A stretch of DNA of 64,000 bases, from positions 1-64,000 of the forward strand of contig JAQGDQ010000663.1 of NCBI GenBank assembly GCA_030141605.1, in the 5' to 3' direction. This document shows positions 44,387 to 56,464 of this stretch, piece by piece. The notes under the pieces were generated by a model. That model saw only the letters and a list, made by a program, of their open reading frames with translations, was not told the origin of the DNA and made no database searches. How positions within the stretch are numbered: position 1 is the first letter of the stretch; each line of letters opens with the position of its first letter. The position numbers were made by a program, and so were the translations under genes. The stretch comes from Tubiluchus corallicola (Eukaryota; Priapulida; Priapulimorpha; Priapulimorphida; Tubiluchidae).

Positions 44387-45464
44387 ATGTCACAAACCGA
44401 CCCAACATTTCAAATGGGGGTTGATCCGTGGCCAGGAGGGACATACGAGCCGCCACTGCTTGGAGATTTCAACTTTGGTCAAGAGAATAATAACTACAGT
44501 TTTTCTAGTCCTTGTTACGCAGATACAGCTCTGCATTTTTCCGATGTTTGTTCGCCTGTCAGTACCTGCAGTTCCAATCAAACACATGATGGTGATGCCA
44601 TTAAGACAGAACCAGACTTATGGACGGCAGAAAATGCCGTGTTGACAGTGACTGGTCACGATTTTGATGATGTCCAAACAGAGCTAATGGACAGGCCCAA
44701 CTGGACAAATCAAGACCTAGAGTTGCTAAAAATTGAAGATATTTTTCAAGTTGATCCTTCTGATTTGATACAGACTCCAACATTGGCTGAACTGAATAGT
44801 GTTGACGAGTCTATGACGGACTTGTTCGCATGCAAAAAGGAAGAACCTGTATCTAAACCTTATGAGATTATACCAAAGTCCATTGATAAACTGGATTCAA
44901 CATTGTCTAATTTGAGAGAGCCAGGACAAACCGTAGTATATCCGAATCGTGTTAGTGGACAGTTGACGATGATGCCCGCAGCTGCAGATGCCCCAAAGCA
45001 GGACTTATTGGCAAAAAACCCGGGACTTCGGGCGTTATTAACCCAATCGTCGTCGACTTTTCAAACCTCAGCTGTGTGTCAGACAGCAGCAGCAGAATCT
45101 AAGTCACCCACTTTTGGTTCGTCGCTTGCATCAGGTGATTTAATTCTTGCAAGTCAAAAAGCTTCTAGTTCCCATCTCTTCGCATCACATCAAGCATTGC
45201 CAAGTTGTTCAGCACAAGTGCAGTCTGTTGTTCCAGTTAAGAAAGAATCCGTTAGTCAAGTGTCTGCGGTACTTCCTTCTGTGTTACCTAAAAACCAGAA
45301 ATGGGACGAATTTAACACACTGAAAGGAACAGAATGTAAGCAGGTAGAACGCTCTCTGCAACCATTTTCAGAAACTGAACGAAGATGGGAGGAGATTGTT
45401 GATTATATACATAAAAAGGATGATGATGGTACACCTTTGGCAAAACGGACAAAGCTTGAACAAG
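44387..45464 (+). CDS. CREBRF: CREBRF exon (N-terminal regulatory region)
   Basis: 1078 nt, acceptor TTTTTCAG, donor CAAG/GTTAGT, ending in phase 1. It encodes residues 1-359: acidic and hydrophobic motifs including [17 protein letters not shown] followed by TPTLAELN, then a Ser/Ala/Gln-rich low-conservation segment. Confidence 0.9.
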
Positions 45465-48400
45465 GTTAGTAAATTTTACAAATGAACTTGGTACTTTAGA
45501 ACTGATTATAAAAATCACTAGGTCTTTCCATAAACATTTGTTCCATTTGTTTAAAGCCTATGACACACCAAAGCGTCCAGCGTCTGGAAGCGAGAAAGAA
45601 TGAAGAATGTATATATTGTCAACCAAAAGATTGTGGTAGCCGACACTAGAAGCCAAATGCTAGAAGCTCTTTCTGTTTTTTGGGGGGTCTAACCTCCGGC
45701 ATCTTGTCATCCAGCCAATAATGACTGGCCCTGGGAATTATTATATGAACAAATAACGTAAAAGAGAAAGCATTGCAAAATAAATTTGGTATCATCCATT
45801 TTCTTTTTCTGTGAAGAACATACAGATTGGACACCAGATACAGGTACTTTAGTTGTTAACTTTTAAGTAAAACTACCAAGTAAGTGCTAGATGCCGGCTG
45901 CCAGAAGCCAGACACTTGATGCTTTGGCGTATCATACTTGTGCAACATCACAGGAAGGAATGACACAGCAGAAGACAACAGAGTAATTTAAAAAAACTGG
46001 GCTGTGCAATTTTGTCCTGATGAGCTCGAGTCTAACGTTTAATCTCGTGAACTAATTACCTTGTCAGACAGTAGTAAATATTAAATAATCTTTCATTAAG
46101 ATATAAGTAACTCTGAAAGGGCGAAACATTGCCTGGTGAATTTTGTTCACCAAAATAGAACTTTACAGAACATACATGTAATTTATAAATCAGTGAATTC
46201 TCATGTTAAAAATCCATATAAAGTCGTAAATTTTGTACAAAGTAAAGCAGCCGTGGCACTAGATTAGTGATTAATGCTAGCTCTTTTGTTTTTCTAAATC
46301 TGTTTCAGATCTCCTTGTAACTAAATTTAAGATCTAAGAATTACAAATTACAGCAAATGAACACACTGATTTTTGAGTGTGAAATTATAGTAGTTTTGTA
46401 AATAAAGAGTGTGTATAATTGTTTTTGTATTTACGTTAAGTGTTGAATAGAAAAAGTAAATTAAAGGAAGACTGGACGATTGATCAGACTCATTTTTATT
46501 TACTGTCCAGAATATACAATTTCTTGCTTATGAAAGTTAGCAATTGTTTCTAATGTTTCAATAATTACCTTGAAAAGTTAATTAATGGCAACTGAACACA
46601 GCTATTGCTTACGTCATGAACTAGCCACTGTTTGCGCAATGGTAGGCATCTTTACTGCATGTCAAGCACGTTTCCATCAGCGAAGATTGCTATAAGATGC
46701 TGTTGTGATGTCACGAAAATGAGCTGTACATCACACTGATGTCACAGATAAACACTGCAGTTCATGATCATGCCTATCATGGTACTGCACCTATTTGTTG
46801 GCCATACTGTGACATAAATGTGACAAAAAGGCACCATTGCCATTCTTAGTGGATTCACCGAACCCTACCTAGCTTTGAAAGTTTAACAAATTTTAACTGA
46901 AGGAGGTAATTATTATTTAATCTAAGATTTAATTTAAAAGAAGCTGTTGTAGTTTTGAATATTTTAGAGAATACTTTATTTTAAACTAAAGTCTACACAA
47001 TCGTCCTGTTTTCCTTTAAGTAAAAATTTTTAAAAATATTTTTAACTTTTTGGAAATCGCTATCATTCCGCTTACTTTATTTGCCTAAAATATGTAGCAA
47101 GGAAACAATGAACTTTGTGAGTTGTGTGAAGTTTATAGCCTGTAATTTAACGACAATTGTTGTGGTGATTTATAATTACCAAATGCTTTATATAATTAAT
47201 AGATTTCTACAGGATTCATTATAAAATGTTTAATAGTCGATTTTGCATAACACACCACTGTGTATATTATTCGTTTAGTTTCTGCACAAAGGCAGAAAGT
47301 GAATTGCAAGTCACTGGCCAAGCAGGACATGACAAAAGATGAAGATGTTTTGGAGATCGACGATCCTGCTGGCAGTGATGTAGATGCTGATCTTGGCAAA
47401 ATGGGTAATAAGTTGTTGATATTAATTAACATTATCATTGTCTACATTATATTTGTGTGCTTGCAAACACAAACCGTCCATAAGTCGGCATAGTTGTATT
47501 ATGATGTATCAAAGTAGAAACCACCAAAAATGTGGTCAAATGTCAATTTTTTGCTTTTTATAAAAACAAACACTAAATATATTGGACTTTTACATTCTAG
47601 CATCAAATTATCAAGAAAAGTTCAAAAAATACTAAAAATCTAATTCATTAACACCCTACATACATTTCTAACTAGAAACTAGTACAGCAATTGTAAAAAA
47701 CTCCAATTGTAGCTCATGGAAGCAGTCATTTTGCTTCGGTTTCTTTTGCTACCAATCCCAGATCTTCGACTGGAAGAGCAATCTGGAGAAAAGTCCATAG
47801 CAACCAACATTTGTACAGTTGCTACGTGTTTTTAAGAAAGTCGACGAAAAACAATGCCTAACTTTAATAGTGCTTTTCAAGATTAAGTTTTCCAGTGCAT
47901 AGCCTGCACCTTAACTTCAACGTGGATGATCTCAGCTTAAAAAGTAACATTGAGCGATGAGCTTGGTATCAAAATGATCCTCGTGAAATGGAAATTCAGG
48001 GTATGCGAATAACCAGAAAAGGTTAACTGCCGACTTATGGACGATTTTGCTATGCAAGCGCACATTTTGTGGTAAAATCACTTTTTTCAGTGTTCAGTAT
48101 GGACAATTCCATGAAAAAATGATGGCTGAAATTCAGATTTTTGTTGTGTTTTTGAGTAAAGTAAAAGTATTAGTCTGAGTGACTAAGATGATTATCACTG
48201 TCTACTTTAGGCTATATATTTCATGGCCAAATTGCTTTTCTATGCAATATGGCCAGTTCCGTCAAATGGCGAACATAGTGAAAAAGTTTAACATGGTTTT
48301 AATTCAAATTTTAAATGAAATTAGGAGATCTTAATATCTGTTTGATCGAAATGTGAGCTGCTGATTTTTGCCTTGTACAACTTAGAAGTGCCTTTGTTTT

Positions 48401-51400
48401 TGTTGAAGGCTTAAATTTGATTTTATTTTGCGTAATTTTGAAACTAGTGAATACCTGGAAATGTTTTATGTAAGTTCGTGTGTAACTATAACATGTTTAT
48501 ATAAATGAAATCATTGTTTCCTTGTTTATGTAACAATTTTGAAATGTAGCACTTCACTAGTTGCACTTGACCCATTTCTTAGAACCATTTTGAGAAAGCT
48601 CACACAGGTATAAGAAAGGCTAACTGAATCTTTTCTCTGTGCAAATTATTGGTGTAGCCAATTCAACTGGATTTTATACATTAACACTTTATTTCCTGTA
48701 CCTCATTGTTATCAGAGTGAGTTTCCGTATCTTGAATTTGGTACATATGTGCTTGTAAGATTTTATACTTTATACGATGTGTTTTGTTGATTCCCACAGA
48801 TTTTCTCCTTACGGATGACAGTGATTCGGAATCGGAAACATTTCTGAAGCCTCCATCTTGTCGTCGCAAGCAACGATTTTTTTGGGAATATAACTTGCAA
48901 GCAAAAGGTCAGAAGGGAGAGAGGCTACACGTCTTAGATGATGCAATGGATCCACATGTCCTTGGCAAAGCTTCTGATCCCGTCTTTCTACCAGATATCC
49001 ACATTAGGTAGCATTTTTATTAACTTGTTTAAATGAATTGAAATAGTCGTTTCTTGGGAAAAAATCTAGATTTTCTTTTTAAAAGCTCTCAGTTATTCTT
49101 AAAGGACAAGAAAAGGTGAACCTGTGTTAGGTTTCAGAAAAAGTGCCTTAAGAAAATATAAGGAAATATATTGCTTTATAGCAATTTTACGCATTTATCA
49201 TACTCGTGTTGAAAAGATTTTTTGTTTGTTTTCATTTTAAATTTCTCGCGACACTGCCCTTTACATGACGTTATACACGCACAACATAAATCAGAGGAAG
49301 AAAAGGCAATTTTGAATTACGTGCCAAAAAACTTTTCATGCAAAGTTGTATTACTTAGTATTTCGCTTACCTGCTTGAAAGAGTTGTGTAACTAGAAAAA
49401 AAGAAAATTATTAGTTATTTAAAATGTTTTCACCAATTGGTAAAATATCGTTGACTCACACTCCAGGGTGCACCACTCACCCACCAAAAATGTATTTTTA
49501 ATCTTATTTAAAGATACAGTAATTTAAAATTTTAATTAGTTAGTGATGTGTGCGCTACGAATGCTCTGATTATTTTCTCAAACTACACAATGTTATCTAA
49601 GCTTGTTTCGAAAAACCTGTTGTCAAAATGGTTACATCTAACGGTCATCGCGGGAGTTTAAATTTACATGCTTTATACAGCGTACTGCCGACGCAAGCCC
49701 TGTATGCAAAAAGACAGCATGTAAGTGGTATAAAATTTCAAGACGAAGTTTTTAAGCTTTATGTAAGTGGAGTGTTTTCCTGTGCTTTAAAATTTTAAAA
49801 GTAATCTGTCCCATTTATTAATGGATTTTCAAATGTACAATGGTGTATGGGTTTTCCAATTATTGTTTACATAAGAGAAAGCGGAACATAAGTCAAAAGG
49901 GTTTTAGTTATTCGATGTACGCACTTACATGTTAGATAGTTTAAACATGGTTTATTTGGTTTAGATTAAGCAGTTTTTAAAACTGATACAACATAAATCA
50001 ACAATAATACAACATGGCAGTTATATTTGGACGTTAGTGTTTTATTTCTGGAGATAGGTTGCACAATTTTTTTCTTGGGTTGGAAATGGAAATATTACTT
50101 GAGCTAATACATCTAGGATTCGCAATGTCATTCAATCAGAGAAAGAGGAGCTGTTCTTCTTTGTCTCCTCGTATTTCCCGTCCAGACTTAATTAGTGAAA
50201 TGCATTCGGCTGTTTGTCTCATTGTGAGACAATGTTTGTATTTTCAAACGTGGCTATGATAGGATTTGCTGTTTCAGTGTGTCATCTTAGAGCACTGTCT
50301 TTATAATGTGCTAGGTTCTGGTCAAGCCTCATCAATACGCATTAGTGTTCTAGTACTTGAGTCTCGACTCCGACTCAACTTGAACATAGGGAAGTTAAAC
50401 CATACAAATTTGGCGATATGATAAAGATAAACTATTCTATAGATGACACGATATGATATGATACGATAAACGAGAAAAATGATACTGAAGTTAGACAATT
50501 TATGCAATAACAGAAATGCATCATTAATAATTAAAATCATTAAGTGCTTCAGTGCATTCAGTGCTGTATACATAAATGGTTGTTAGTTATGAAACACAAG
50601 TTTGTTTTGTCATAATGATTTATAATTAAGTAAGCTGCGTCAGATAAAAATTATTATCTAAGCGAGCTGCAGATAACGGGAACGTGACAATAAAAATACA
50701 GTACAGTGTATTTGGCATCCATGCATCAGTATCAAAGTCACTATACTTTGTCAGTATGATTTAGAATGAAGATGGATGTTATTGCCAGACGAAAGTACAA
50801 GAAAATGATTTGGCATCTGACGAGCTTATAATTTTAAATAATTCTTCTTATCCACTTCTTTGCATAATTGCTGTAACTAAATAGAAAATAAAATTGAAGC
50901 AATTTTACAAAGGTAAGCAGTAAGCAATGATACATGCCAAATTTGATATGTTAACGATATTCTCATAATGTTAACGACACTTTACGATAAAAACGAATTT
51001 TTTGTATTGATACGATAGTTGATAATTGTCGATACGTATGGTTATCATTAACATCCCTATTCGGACTCGTATGTAACTGACTCGAGATCTGACTCGGACT
51101 TGTAATAATATAAATGATTATCGATTTGACCCGGACTCGAAATGATGAAGCACTGACTTGACCAGTGGCTCAAATTGTATGGACAATAAAACGAACACGT
51201 GTTATAACTATGTAATTACAAGTTTCTTGTGAAAACATCCCAATTTCACATTTGATCAGTGTTAATTGTCTGTTGCCATGTTTGTATATTATGCATAAAG
51301 TGGGATTCTGAAAGTCTAACTATTATGTCTAACATTAACCTCTAGCTCAAACAGAAATGATCTTGAAGATCCCCTTACCACCTTATCCCCTTGTCACATG

Positions 51401-54400
51401 TGGGGATAAATCATTCAATATGGGTGTGTCCAAATTGTGGAATTCTTTACCCCTGCAATTATGCCTGATAATTTTAAAAATGCACAGATTAATGCATAAT
51501 TAAGTAAAGTTCACGTAAAACAACTGAAGTTATTGGTTTTTCTTTACACACGTCACATGACTGTTGTAGTTAAGATGTGTTGCTCTGGCACACTTAACTT
51601 TTGACCTGCAGCAACTGCGCATGCGAACAACGAAACTGAAAAGACTTATTAGTCAGCGATTCAACCAGGCAGCCAGGAAATAGGTCAGTGATTTCTTTAA
51701 AGATGAAAACAACAAAAATGACGACATTTATTTACTGCCATTCAATTAGTGATTCACACTTGCAATGCGCAAAATTTTTCTCTTTTGCAATTCTAAAAAA
51801 GAGCCATTCTTGTCGGTCATGCGTGTCAATAAGAATAATTTTCATTTTATTAGTGGGATAAAGCACAGCGGTAAAGCGCGGAAAGGAGACGGAAACGACT
51901 TGACCCCTAACCCCAGAAAATTGTACAGCATCGGACAGGAGCTAAAACACCTGAGCAGAACAATAAATAATATGTTACCCGTGAGTGAAGTGCCAGCAAC
52001 AGTGCGCACAAAATCACGCCGTGAAAAGAACAAGTTAGCATCAAGGTTAGTATGTCTTCAAACAATATTACACGTACTGTAAATTCTTGAGATAAACCTT
52101 GTTATAACAAACCTTGGATATAACTGACGGTCCATTCTTGTTACACCGAGAAGTACTCTGTAAGATGAATGTGAAAATACGAAAATTTATTCAGCCATAT
52201 GAAAGCAGCACACACTTTTAACAGTAAAGTTACATTTCAATTTATTCACCGTAGTATTTAAACACAAGGATTGTCAATAATTACATTATGAAATCAGGCC
52301 TCTTAAACCAAGCAAAATGATAAACTTCCATTTAAAAATTCCAATAGGTCTACATCGTCATCATCATCATCATATGCACGGGTATGCCCATCGTAGATGT
52401 TGGGCAGGCAGAAATTCTAAAATAAAAAACAAAAAGCAAAGCATCTTCAGCATCATCTAAGCCCATTACATCTGTTGTACACAATGAACAGGCAGAATTC
52501 TAAAATAAATGAAATGTACCTCAAAACAGGTAAACACGGCTGTAATCCACCAAAAAACTAGACACTACTGTGCAAATTTTTCAGGTCATTTCTGCGCATA
52601 AAAGCTATAGTTGCTTGCTGTTTGGCGTTCGTTCATTATATGAACTACTGTTAGTATTACTTTCTAACTAAGTTTATATTTTCAATATTGACTGTAAGAG
52701 TTTGTCCTCATCTGGCAGTCCTTTGCAAGGCTGAATCAGGACGTTGGGTTGGGATGCGGTGCTTCTTTATCTGGCATGATAGGCTTATAGCTTATAATAC
52801 ATTGTCTAAATGCCATAAATTACTGTTACTCATTATCTAGCTGCTACCGCAAAATGATTTACAATAAGAGCTATTATAATTAGCTCGAATTTAATTCTCT
52901 TTTACATTATTTACTTTTTCTGTGTTATTGTAAATTCTCCCATAACATCAAATAGCAGCTCTGCACACAACTTATCATTAAATGACACTAAAATTTCCAC
53001 ATCAGTAAAGGGTCACAAATTCGGTGCCCGAAGGTTGCGCTAATCTGTATGCTATCTGTAAATTATGGAAACTGCTGCACAGAACTTACACTTACATTTT
53101 GCCCTATTTTGCTGGTTCCGTTCAGCTGAGTAAGCATTTTGCAAGACAGTTTATTAAATTCTATGCTGTAGCATGAAAAAATAGTAGTAACTTGACAATT
53201 AACTTTTTAGGGCCAAACATATGTTATGCGACGTAATCTCGATAATGGGTTTCAACTTGTATAAAATTGTTATGGAAAATAATGTTACTCTAGAAGATGC
53301 ATTTAGATATTTTCATGTATTATCTCGTAAAATTGTAAAAGTAAGCAACTTAAATTCTACACAGCAAGCAATATCAAACTTAGCAAAAGACTGTGTAGAA
53401 ACCCGGAATTTAATTTTCGTCAAAGTATCACTTGAGAGAAATGTTAGACTATGCGGTGTGTTTAACTGTTTTGTCTTCTTGCTTGTAAATAATATCCATG
53501 CTTGTTTTTTTGTTGTTGTTGTTCAGTGTTTGATATTTATTTTTACTTCTACTACTAGTCTACTAATTTTTTTTTAATTGAACCACTTGTGTAACTTAAC
53601 TGTACGAAATAAATGTGTTGCCAAATAGGTCATGATAAATTGACAAAATACTGTGTATTTATTAATCATGAGCAGGTATGCAAAAAGGTTAACAGTAACC
53701 ATCGCTATGTGTTATTATGAATTTTGTTTCTTTCAGAGCATGCAGACTAAAGAAAAAAGCTCACCATGAATCCAACAAGTTGAAGCTATTTGGTCTGGAA
53801 CGAGAGCATGGTACGAATTTATTGTTTAGCCCAGAAATAATCTCATCTCTCTTAGTTTATCTGTTACAAAATAATGAATATCAATCTCAGATAATTACTT
53901 AGATGAAATTTGATTGAATTCTGTAAACTTTAGTAGCAGTTGCTGGCTTTCTAAGTTTTTTATTCTATTTAACTTGTATGTATTTGCCTGTTTTTTAATT
54001 GTAGCTTAGGTGTGTGTACGTTACAGTCACTTTTACTTTCTTTCAACTTTGGTTAATAGTCTTGACATTTAAATCTTATGTAATTGATGCACATCTGTTA
54101 CTTTATCTTTGCTTGTAGAAGCTTTGATGAAGACACTGACATTGATAAAAAGAGAAATGCTGCAGAGGATTCAGTATCCAAGCACCAAGTATAGTGAGAC
54201 ATTATGTGAATACTTGGATCAACTTGCCAAGGAAAGACTGCGTATGTATTTTCTCAGTTTCAGTGACGATGCTCAAAGTGTAGTTGCCAGCCGTAACTTC
54301 ATTCCACTACTGTATTTGCTATTGTGTAGTAATTAACATGTACTAACACTATGAATGGATATGATCGTGACGTCTTAAATATTATAAGAGGCATTCAGAG

Positions 54401-55175
54401 AATATCACTTTTAGAGGCGACTTTCTTCCTTATAACACACCTATGATGCAAATAAATGATGGTATCTTAATCACAGCCATGCTGGTTAATGGCTCTCAAA
54501 AACATCCCAAGTGTAGAAGGTAGCCCTTAGCTTTGCATAATATGATCTGTTTATTACAGGTTTCATGTTATTGGATACTGGATTTTTATTACACTCGTAT
54601 CCGAATTTGCCAATTGTCCTTATTTAACGATACTAAGCTAATACAGTAGGCACCATGTACTAGATTCAGGGTAATGTAGAATCAATCTACTATTTGCCTC
54701 AAAAACGTCTAGTATGGGCAGTTCATGACATGCAAGCTACACACATACGTGTCTTTACACACTGGTTGATTGCACTGATGTAATGATGTAAACAAAGTGA
54801 CGGTCAGTCAACTAGCGGTCAGCTCGTGAAACAACAGACTGTGTCCGTAGTATGCAGGACTTTTAACGGTCCAAATTTTGTCTGATTTTTCCAATATCCA
54901 TAAAAGCGAGATCCGGCAAACCGTGATAGGAGAGTTCTTTGTATTTCGTTTAACTCATTGCAACTTTGTTGATCCTCGGTTTAAGTTAGCTGACCAAAGT
55001 TGAGTATTGGTGACTTACGATTGGTTATGAAGGAAAATTTTCACCTGTAAGTATGTTAATGCAAGTGACCTTTTGATTTTCAGAGGGTGTAATGGTTGGA
55101 GACTCTGCTGAATTCATTGTGGAAATACTACAGAATATTGTGAAAGGTCATCCGACAGGAGGCCTACAGCTATAA
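44387..55175 (+). CDS. CREBRF: CREBRF/REPTOR-type bZIP transcription regulator, 7 coding exons
   Basis: Nuclear bZIP-like protein; vertebrate CREBRF modulates CREB3-type factors and metabolic stress, and the fly relative REPTOR acts below TORC1. Exons: 44387-45464, 47279-47404, 48800-49007, 51854-52045, 53737-53810, 54119-54241, 55084-55175. All have GT/AG ends and matching phases, giving 630 aa, close to the vertebrate length of about 640. Matches to the family: TPTLAELN at 130-137; [10 protein letters not shown] at 423-432; DLTPNPRKL from 486; PVSEVP; basic region [20 protein letters not shown] from 522; [11 protein letters not shown]; and C-terminal GHPTGGL. The acidic and Ser-rich middle is divergent. 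The ATG directly after an acceptor may not be the first; see 43869-43912. Introns carry several MITEs. Confidence 0.93.
45559..45936. mobile_element. 378-bp MITE in CREBRF intron
   Basis: Ends are inverted relatives: TATGACACACCAAAGCGTCC on the left, and TATGATACGCCAAAGCATCA on the complement of the right end, extending over about 33 bp. It encodes no protein. A flanking TA suggests a TA target site. Confidence 0.7.
46465..47015. mobile_element. 551-bp MITE with TTAA flanks, copy 1
   Basis: Terminal inverted repeats AGGAAGACTGGACGATTG and AGGAAAACAGGACGATTG (right end, complement), flanked on both sides by TTAA (46461-46464, 47016-47019). It lies in the CREBRF intron about 260 bp before the second coding exon. 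The TTAA duplication recalls piggyBac-type insertion, but the ends do not begin with the usual CC. Confidence 0.75.
47279..47404 (+). CDS. CREBRF: CREBRF exon (acidic)
   Basis: 126 nt, acceptor CGTTTAG, donor ATGG/GTAATA, phase 1 in and out. It encodes residues 360-401, ending in an acidic stretch ([15 protein letters not shown]), consistent with the acidic region before the RRxFWEY motif. Because its length is a multiple of three, it could be skipped without changing frame. Confidence 0.75.
48800..49007 (+). CDS. CREBRF: CREBRF exon (RRxxFFWEY motif)
   Basis: 208 nt, acceptor TTCCCACAG, donor TTAG/GTAGCA, phase 1 to 2. It encodes residues 402-470, with a DSDSESE acidic run followed by [11 protein letters not shown], the family signature. 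Confidence 0.92.
50387..51059. mobile_element. hAT-like MITE in CREBRF intron
   Basis: Left end TAGGGAAGTTAAACCATAC. The right end on the complement is TAGGGATGTTAATGATAACC, then ATAC. Both ends are followed by CGATA-rich sequence (GATATGATACGATAAACG and CGATACGTATGG). It is surrounded by GACTCGGACTCG-type sequence on both sides. The hAT link rests only on the AGGGATG-like end and CGATA motifs. Confidence 0.5.
51854..52045 (+). CDS. CREBRF: CREBRF exon (DLTPNP and basic region)
   Basis: 192 nt, acceptor TTTTATTAG, donor TCAAG/GTTAGT. It encodes [26 protein letters not shown] and most of the basic DNA-binding region, which is split by the following intron within the Arg after KNKLAS. Confidence 0.95.
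53737..53810 (+). CDS. CREBRF: CREBRF exon (end of basic region)
   Basis: 74 nt, acceptor TTTCAG, donor CATG/GTACGA. It encodes [20 protein letters not shown], the second half of the basic region and the start of the zipper-like helix. Confidence 0.95.
54119..54241 (+). CDS. CREBRF: CREBRF exon (zipper-like helix)
   Basis: 123 nt, acceptor GCTTGTAG, donor CTGC/GTATGT. It encodes [19 protein letters not shown] and a following helix, equivalent to the family's IKQEIVNR-type helix. Confidence 0.9.
55084..55175 (+). CDS. CREBRF: CREBRF last coding exon
   Basis: 92 nt after GATTTTCAG. It encodes residues to the TAA at 55173-55175, with [20 protein letters not shown], the conserved family C-terminus. 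Confidence 0.92.
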
Positions 55176-55482
55176 ACTGAGTGTGTCGCGTCGACTGAAA
55201 TGCATTGTACCTAAGCCAGAGTGGGTTCCTGGTTATTAATCTGCATTGCATTTCTTTATTGTTTGTGCTATGAAATTTTTCTGTTACTCATCATAAATTA
55301 TTTAATTTGTAACATGTGCTTTTTAACAAAATTGCGCTCCATTTGATGTTGAAATGACATTGGCTTTTGTGATGGACAGAATGACATTTATGTCGCTGAT
55401 GGTGCAATAGTTATTCATTGTTGATCGTAGAGAAATTCCTGTGAATGAGGTAATATGACCTCATAATATGAATGAGGTAATA

Positions 55483-55954
55483 AGGGAAAGCGTGACACAA
55501 GATTATACTCAATCTCATTTTAATTTACTGTCCAAAATGTACATTTTTGGCTGGAAAAGTTAGCAGTTGTTTTTAATATTTGAATAAATACCTTGGAAAG
55601 TTAATTAATGGCAACTGAACACAGCTATCACTTACTTCACAAACTAACCACAATTTGGCACGAAAATGAGCTGTACGTCACACTGAGCTCACAGACGAAT
55701 GTTGCAGTTCGTGATCATGCTTATCACGGTACCGCGTCTATTTGTCGGCCATGTGAATGTGACGAAAAGGGCGCCATTGCCAGTCCTAGTGGATTCGCTG
55801 AGCCACTTGTAGCTTTGAAAGTTCATCAAAATTTAACCATCCGAGGTAATTATTATGTAATCTAATCTTCGAGTTAAAAAAGCTGTCATTGTTTCACTAT
55901 TTTAGAGCATACTTTATTTTGACCTAATGTGTACATAATCGTCCAGTTTTCCTT
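55483..55954. mobile_element. TTAA-type MITE, copy 2, in CREBRF 3' region
   Basis: Direct-orientation relative of 46465-47015. Shared parts include AAAGTTAATTAATGGCAACT, GAACACAGCTAT, ACGAAAATGAGCTGTAC and GAGGTAATTATTAT. An internal deletion of about 80 bp and degraded termini mark it as an older copy. It is probably part of the CREBRF 3' UTR. Confidence 0.75.
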
Positions 55955-56453
55955 CACTGGACTTGCTTTCCCATCATGAGGCCATTTTGTTACACAGTTG
56001 CAGGTAAATTTATTTCAGTACTAGTACATATCTGCGTACATTATATATTTGATTGTGTTTTGCTTAGAATAGGATAAATTTAAGCTAACAGCTTGTAACA
56101 TGCATTTTGTACATACGAATTTGGATTATTATTTGCATGCTGATCTGTACATATTGTGTGTAAAGTCCATTGTAAGAATTGTGTGCTGAAATTTAAAAAT
56201 GTTTGTAAATACGGAAAACTTGTAGTTACTGTGAATAACCGAATTTAACCACAACAAGAGACTTGTCGTCTGCCTACCGGTCTTATTTATGAGTATGGGT
56301 GATCGTATTTTATTCTTATAGTTTTGTTGTTTTCACGTACTTTCAAAATTTTGCTTTGTTGTTAATAATAATGCCATGTGTATTGTTCTTCAAGAAATGT
56401 TCTTGTATTCGTTAGGATGCTCAAGCTTTAGCAGTTTTAAAATTAATAACCGC

Positions 56454-56459
56454 AATAAA
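56454..56459 (+). terminator. possible CREBRF polyadenylation signal
   Basis: AATAAA about 1.28 kb after the stop. An earlier AATAAA at 55583-55588 lies inside a MITE and could also be used. Confidence 0.35.
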
Positions 56460-56464
56460 TGATA

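Noticed and set aside
53221-53577. 118-codon plus-strand ORF in a CREBRF intron
   Set aside because: No similarity to CREBRF, no splice fit in the reconstructed gene, AT-rich codon content like the surrounding intron.
55608-55865. 85-codon ORF after CREBRF
   Set aside because: Lies entirely within MITE copy 2, and the sister copy does not keep the frame.
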